From positions 1 to 64,000 of the forward strand of contig CANLZL010000003.1 in assembly GCA_947495575.1 (NCBI GenBank): a stretch of DNA of 64,000 nt, written 5' to 3'. The position numbers and the translations under genes were made by a program. Of the stretch, positions 60,678 through 64,000 are shown in pieces. This DNA is from an uncultured Nioella sp. Lineage in GTDB: Bacteria; Pseudomonadota; Alphaproteobacteria; Rhodobacterales; Rhodobacteraceae. A model generated the notes under the pieces. That model did no database searches. It saw nothing but the letters and a program-made list of their open reading frames with translations, and had not been told where the DNA came from. How positions within the stretch are numbered: position 1 is the stretch's first letter; the number at the start of each line of letters is the position of its first letter.

Positions 60678-63625
60678 GATCCCACCTTTTGCAGCCGCGC
60701 CTCTTGTGTGGCATCCCATTCCCCAAACCGGGCAAGGTGGTCAAAATCACCATCATAAAGAACTTCGACCATAGCCCGGCGCGACACATAGCCGACCGCG
60801 GCAGACTGAAAGTGGGAAATCAGCTTGGCGAAGCCTTTTTCGATGTCTGCCAACTCGGCCAAATCGACCGGATGCGCCTTTTCCTCTCCCTTACCGCCAA
60901 GGCCGATATACGCGATCCGTTCCGCAATACGTTCCTCGCCGAAGGCGCCATTCGCGGCCATAACGGCCTCCAGCCAAAGCTGTTTGTTGAAGGACTTTTC
61001 CTGCTTGTCCGATGGCACAGCACCGGTTTTGTAGTCATAAATTACCACTTTGCCATCCGGGGTCAGGTCAATGCGGTCTGCAGTTCCTTTCAAGGTAAAC
61101 CCAAGGTCGTCGAACCGGGTTTTGCCCTCTGCTTCCAAAAGATGCGGCCGGGCCAGCAACCGACGGGTATGTTCGCCAGCAACGAATTTGGGGGCAATCC
61201 GGGCGATACGCGCCCGCCACAGCCGCCGGGTGGCGGGCCAGGGCACGGTCTGTTCAAACCTCTCTTCTGCGATGCGCGTCAGTAGCGCCTCAGCCGCTTC
61301 GGGTACTTCATCCATCGTGGCCTCGACAAAAGCGCGAAGAACATCATGAACAACTGTGCCACGCAGGGGTGCGTCGGGCCTTTGGCGTAACGGATCCAGC
61401 GGTCGCAACCGTAGAATCTTGCCTGCATAAATCGCATAGGGATCACGGATCAATTTCTCAACCTGCGTCACCGACAACCCGTCTGGCCGGGCCGATACTG
61501 GCGGGCAAGGCGCCGGTCTGGGCGCAGGATCAACCGTTGATTTTGGTGTATCCAGCGCCTGAGCATGAGCCAGCCAAACACCACCCCGATCCCGCATCCC
61601 TTGCAAGGTTTGGGCAGCCTCGGCGCTGGCCCCCATCATCAAATTGGTAATCCGGTTCAACCACCGCGACGGCACAGTCTCTGCCTCTGCATCCCGTTTT
61701 GCGCGGGTCAGCCAGACTTTGGGGCCTGCAACCGATTGCTGAAAATCATGTGCCGACAGCCCGACAACCCGCTCTGGCAATCGCAGTCCTGCCTGAGCCC
61801 GCATCCGCCGGTTGAGCCAGGCATCCGCCCCGGTCGCCTGCGGCCAGCTTCCTTCGTTTAATCCCGCAAGGATCACCACGTCTGCACTTTGTACCCGCGC
61901 CTCAAGCGTTCCCCAGATCATGATCCGCGGGTGTGGCCGAACGGGTTCCCGTGCTTCTTCTTCTGACAGGATTGCAGCAACAAAATCGCGGTATTCGGCG
62001 GCACTAAACTGCCCGCCATGTCCCGCTTCATCGCGAAGGGCAGTCATAATAGAAAGCGCCGATTGCCCGGTTTCGCGCTGCCACAGCATGCCAGCGCCAT
62101 CCTGACCCGGGCCTGCCGACAGCGCCTCGGACGCTGAAATATGCTGATCGACGTGATCGCTTAGCTCGCGCGCCGCGGGATCATAAAGCGACAAGACCAC
62201 ATCCGTCACCCAACCGACCCAAGCCATTGCGCCGGTATCTTTTTCTCGTTTTTCAGCCCACGCCACCAAATCTGCGCGGTTCGGAAACGGTTTGCCTTTT
62301 CTCAGAACTTGCAATTCCAGATCACGTGTCCGAAGCAAATGCTGACCGCGGTCGTCGCGTCCTGAATGGGTAAGCGGATGCTTCAACAATACCAGCAAGC
62401 TCTCGGCGGTCAGCGGTGCCGCACCGGCCTCAGCCACATGGCGCAACAGCCGCCCCGGCGCGGCGAGGGATAGAGGTTCACCGGCGGAATCGTCCGGCAG
62501 TATACCCCATCGGTCCAGCGCCGCGATAACTTGCCGGGTCAGGCCTCGGTCGGGGCTGATCAACGCGGCGGTTTCACCCGTTTCCACCGCTTCGCGCAGG
62601 CGCAACGCAATTGCCGTGGCCTCGGCCTGCGGGCTTGGCGCCTCGATCAGTGTGACGTCGCGCATGGCGTTTGGTACTTCGCAAAGCGCGGGGCCTTCGG
62701 CGAGCCATTGATCGGTAACCGGCGCGGGGCGCATCGCCAGCGAAACAAGTCTGTTGCGCGCAGCATTGGCAGGTTCGGCCGTCGTCCATTTTATAATTTG
62801 CAACGGGTCGATCCCCGCGTCTGCCGCGAATTTGGCAAACCGAAATTGAGGATGATCTTCGGCGGCTGTGCCATCCGGCCCACGCTTGGACAGTTCTCTC
62901 CACACATGGTCGGGTTGATCGTAGTCCAATCCGGGCAAGACCACGGCCCCTTGCGGCAATCGGGCAACGGCCTGCATGAACCGGGCCGTAGGTCCGCGTG
63001 ACCCGGTGGAGCCCGCCACAATCACCGGGTGGATTGGCGGTGTTTTCGACCATGTCGTAATCAATCGGTCAACAACTGCACCTTGCCGGGCTTCCAAGGG
63101 CAACGCCGCAGGTTGATCCACAAAAAAGGGCGCAACGATTGACAGGAAGGTTTGGCTTCGCTGCCAATGTTGCGAGTGGTCGCCCACATCAAGGCCAGAG
63201 ATCGCCTCAGGGCTGACCTCTTCTTCCAACATTTCTCCCATCAGGTCGGCCAAACTGTCGGACAGACCATAAAGCGAGGCGCGCGGCGCGAGATCCGGTT
63301 CACGATCCAAAAGCGCCGCAACAAGGCGGGAGATTTGAAGACGCAACCGCAGCGGCGGAATTGCAGGCGGAACCCCGGCCATTTCCGGTCGCCCAGCAAG
63401 ATCTGCAATCAATCTGATGCGCGGCAAAAACGTTGCGCCGCGCGACGAAAACAAGGATTTCAGCCGCCGCGCCGTCCGCGTGGTATTCACATAGAGCTCG
63501 ACCCGCGCCAGCGCTTCGGGCGATTGCCCCTGCAATTGGCGGTCCAATCCATCGAGAAGGGCAGTAGAAAAATCGACACCAAGCGGGGTCGCAAAAATAC
63601 GGGGGGCGGTACTGGGCTCAAACAT
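60674..63625 (-). CDS. addB: Double-strand break repair protein AddB
   Basis: A 983-residue partner of AddA, with an inactive helicase-like N-terminus (alphaproteobacterial type, no clear Walker A) and a C-terminal PD-(D/E)xK nuclease site (DRIDLTPDGKVVIYDYKTG). ATG 63625 (MFEPSTAPRIFATPLG) follows AGGA by eight bases. Its first codons overlap the stop of the murU gene by 8 nt, so the three genes form one unit. Confidence 0.93.
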   Translation of the reverse strand: MFEPSTAPRIFATPLGVDFSTALLDGLDRQLQGQSPEALARVELYVNTTRTARRLKSLFSSRGATFLPRIRLIADLAGRPEMAGVPPAIPPLRLRLQISRLVAALLDREPDLAPRASLYGLSDSLADLMGEMLEEEVSPEAISGLDVGDHSQHWQRSQTFLSIVAPFFVDQPAALPLEARQGAVVDRLITTWSKTPPIHPVIVAGSTGSRGPTARFMQAVARLPQGAVVLPGLDYDQPDHVWRELSKRGPDGTAAEDHPQFRFAKFAADAGIDPLQIIKWTTAEPANAARNRLVSLAMRPAPVTDQWLAEGPALCEVPNAMRDVTLIEAPSPQAEATAIALRLREAVETGETAALISPDRGLTRQVIAALDRWGILPDDSAGEPLSLAAPGRLLRHVAEAGAAPLTAESLLVLLKHPLTHSGRDDRGQHLLRTRDLELQVLRKGKPFPNRADLVAWAEKREKDTGAMAWVGWVTDVVLSLYDPAARELSDHVDQHISASEALSAGPGQDGAGMLWQRETGQSALSIMTALRDEAGHGGQFSAAEYRDFVAAILSEEEAREPVRPHPRIMIWGTLEARVQSADVVILAGLNEGSWPQATGADAWLNRRMRAQAGLRLPERVVGLSAHDFQQSVAGPKVWLTRAKRDAEAETVPSRWLNRITNLMMGASAEAAQTLQGMRDRGGVWLAHAQALDTPKSTVDPAPRPAPCPPVSARPDGLSVTQVEKLIRDPYAIYAGKILRLRPLDPLRQRPDAPLRGTVVHDVLRAFVEATMDEVPEAAEALLTRIAEERFEQTVPWPATRRLWRARIARIAPKFVAGEHTRRLLARPHLLEAEGKTRFDDLGFTLKGTADRIDLTPDGKVVIYDYKTGAVPSDKQEKSFNKQLWLEAVMAANGAFGEERIAERIAYIGLGGKGEEKAHPVDLAELADIEKGFAKLISHFQSAAVGYVSRRAMVEVLYDGDFDHLARFGEWDATQEARLQKVGS

Positions 63626-64000
63626 CTCCATCTTCCTGAAGCATCGCCTCAGCCAGAGCAATCCCCTGTGGATGCCCAACATCGGCCCACCACCCGCGAT
63701 GTAAGATGCCCATCATGCGGCCCGACGCCATTGCCTTGTTCCAAATCTGGTGAACGGAAAACGGGCCCTGCGGACAATTTTCAAACAGAGATGCCTTCAG
63801 GATTTGTGCGCCTGTAAAAACATGCCCAGTCCTGTCCCAACCAATCTGGCCAGCCGCGTTCAAACCAAAATCTCCGCCACCCTTGCGCCCAATGGCATTG
63901 GACTGCGGCACCAAAAGCGCCAACACGTCCATGTTGTCCGGAACCCAGGCATCGCGCAATTGCACCAGGGCCTTCGCACCTGTCCAAACCGCGTCGGCAT
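63618..64000 (-). CDS. MurU-like nucleotidyltransferase, 3' part (leaves the window)
   Basis: The C-terminal 127 residues of a sugar-1-phosphate nucleotidyltransferase, with ADAVWTGAKALVQLRDAW, IGRKGGGDFGLN and the closing GWWADVGHPQGIALAEAMLQ. Position directly before addB-addA fits the N-acetylmuramate-1-phosphate uridylyltransferase (MurU) of a peptidoglycan recycling module; that identity is inferred from synteny and the NTP-transferase look. The reading frame continues open to the right edge, so the N-terminal catalytic loop is not visible. Confidence 0.75.
   Translation of the reverse strand, partial: ADAVWTGAKALVQLRDAWVPDNMDVLALLVPQSNAIGRKGGGDFGLNAAGQIGWDRTGHVFTGAQILKASLFENCPQGPFSVHQIWNKAMASGRMMGILHRGWWADVGHPQGIALAEAMLQEDGDV

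Noticed and set aside
1-64000. Prophage, integrative element, insertion sequence or CRISPR array
   Set aside because: No integrase, transposase, attachment repeats, regularly spaced repeats or tRNA-adjacent borders were seen, and gene content is housekeeping throughout.
1-64000. tRNA or rRNA genes
   Set aside because: Every longer intergenic gap was read for a cloverleaf or CCA end and none was convincing.

Overview
This window is a gene-dense stretch of chromosome from an alphaproteobacterium, most likely a marine member of the Rhodobacteraceae (Roseobacter group, perhaps near Loktanella, Octadecabacter or Yoonia). The evidence is the gene set and its order (ETF-QO, phbA-phbB, fdhD-mobA-mobB-moeA, murU-addB-addA-trxA, glnK-amtB), an alphaproteobacterial AddAB pair, a YtoQ protein, DUF465 and DUF1244 proteins, moderately high GC and heavy use of 4-nt ATGA/GTGA stop-start overlaps. 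The genus is inferred only from general similarity. I see no rRNA, tRNA, CRISPR array, phage, insertion sequence or integrase; the whole window reads as stable housekeeping and light accessory chromosome.

Layout. 1-5.7 kb: 3' end of ETF-QO, a secreted TPR protein, ispE, a polyprenyl diphosphate synthase, a DUF2007 protein, a TrmN6-type methyltransferase and a DUF465 protein. 5.7-13.5 kb: a LysR regulator, polyhydroxybutyrate precursor genes phbA and phbB, an EAL phosphodiesterase, tag, a TlpA-like thioredoxin, argH with a 49-codon lipoprotein gene absent from the ORF track, and greA. 13.5-20.4 kb: an unknown membrane protein, a lipocalin-like protein, the molybdenum cofactor/formate dehydrogenase maturation operon (fdhD, mobA, mobB and a moeA fused to an RNase H-fold-like domain) and azlCD. 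20.4-32.1 kb: mscL, ytoQ, pheT and pheS separated by two META-domain genes and a secreted protein gene, an MFS transporter, an NnrS protein, rpmI-rplT and pyk. 32.2-45.5 kb: many short metabolic and repair genes (recQ, yaaA, rsmD, a ferredoxin-reductase-like flavoprotein, peroxiredoxin, an HxlR regulator facing a VOC gene, MscS channel, phhB, GDPD, RidA). 45.6-50.2 kb: a two-gene type I secretion module and mlaA-mlaC. 50.3-56.9 kb: PBP1A, glnK-amtB, an SDR and small unknown genes. 56.9-64 kb: trxA, addA, addB and the 3' part of a murU-like nucleotidyltransferase that leaves the window.

How the genes work together. fdhD-mobA-mobB-moeA forms one tightly overlapped transcription unit for inserting molybdenum, adding the nucleotide to the cofactor and activating formate dehydrogenase by sulfur transfer. 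phbA and phbB make (R)-3-hydroxybutyryl-CoA for polymer storage. glnK-amtB is the nitrogen-sensing ammonium uptake pair. mlaA and mlaC belong to outer-membrane lipid-asymmetry maintenance. addA-addB processes double-strand breaks. Several candidate regulatory sites are visible: a LacI-type operator upstream of pyk, an inverted repeat between the HxlR and VOC genes, and an inverted repeat upstream of a small secreted-protein gene.

No dramatic undescribed system is evident. The most unusual items are the 704-aa DUF429-like/MoeA fusion, the META genes lying between pheS and pheT, the acidic DPYE repeat of MlaA that also carries the ribosome-binding site and start of a Tat-type mlaC, and a type I exporter without a neighbouring substrate. 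All calls are from reading the sequence; no database search was possible.
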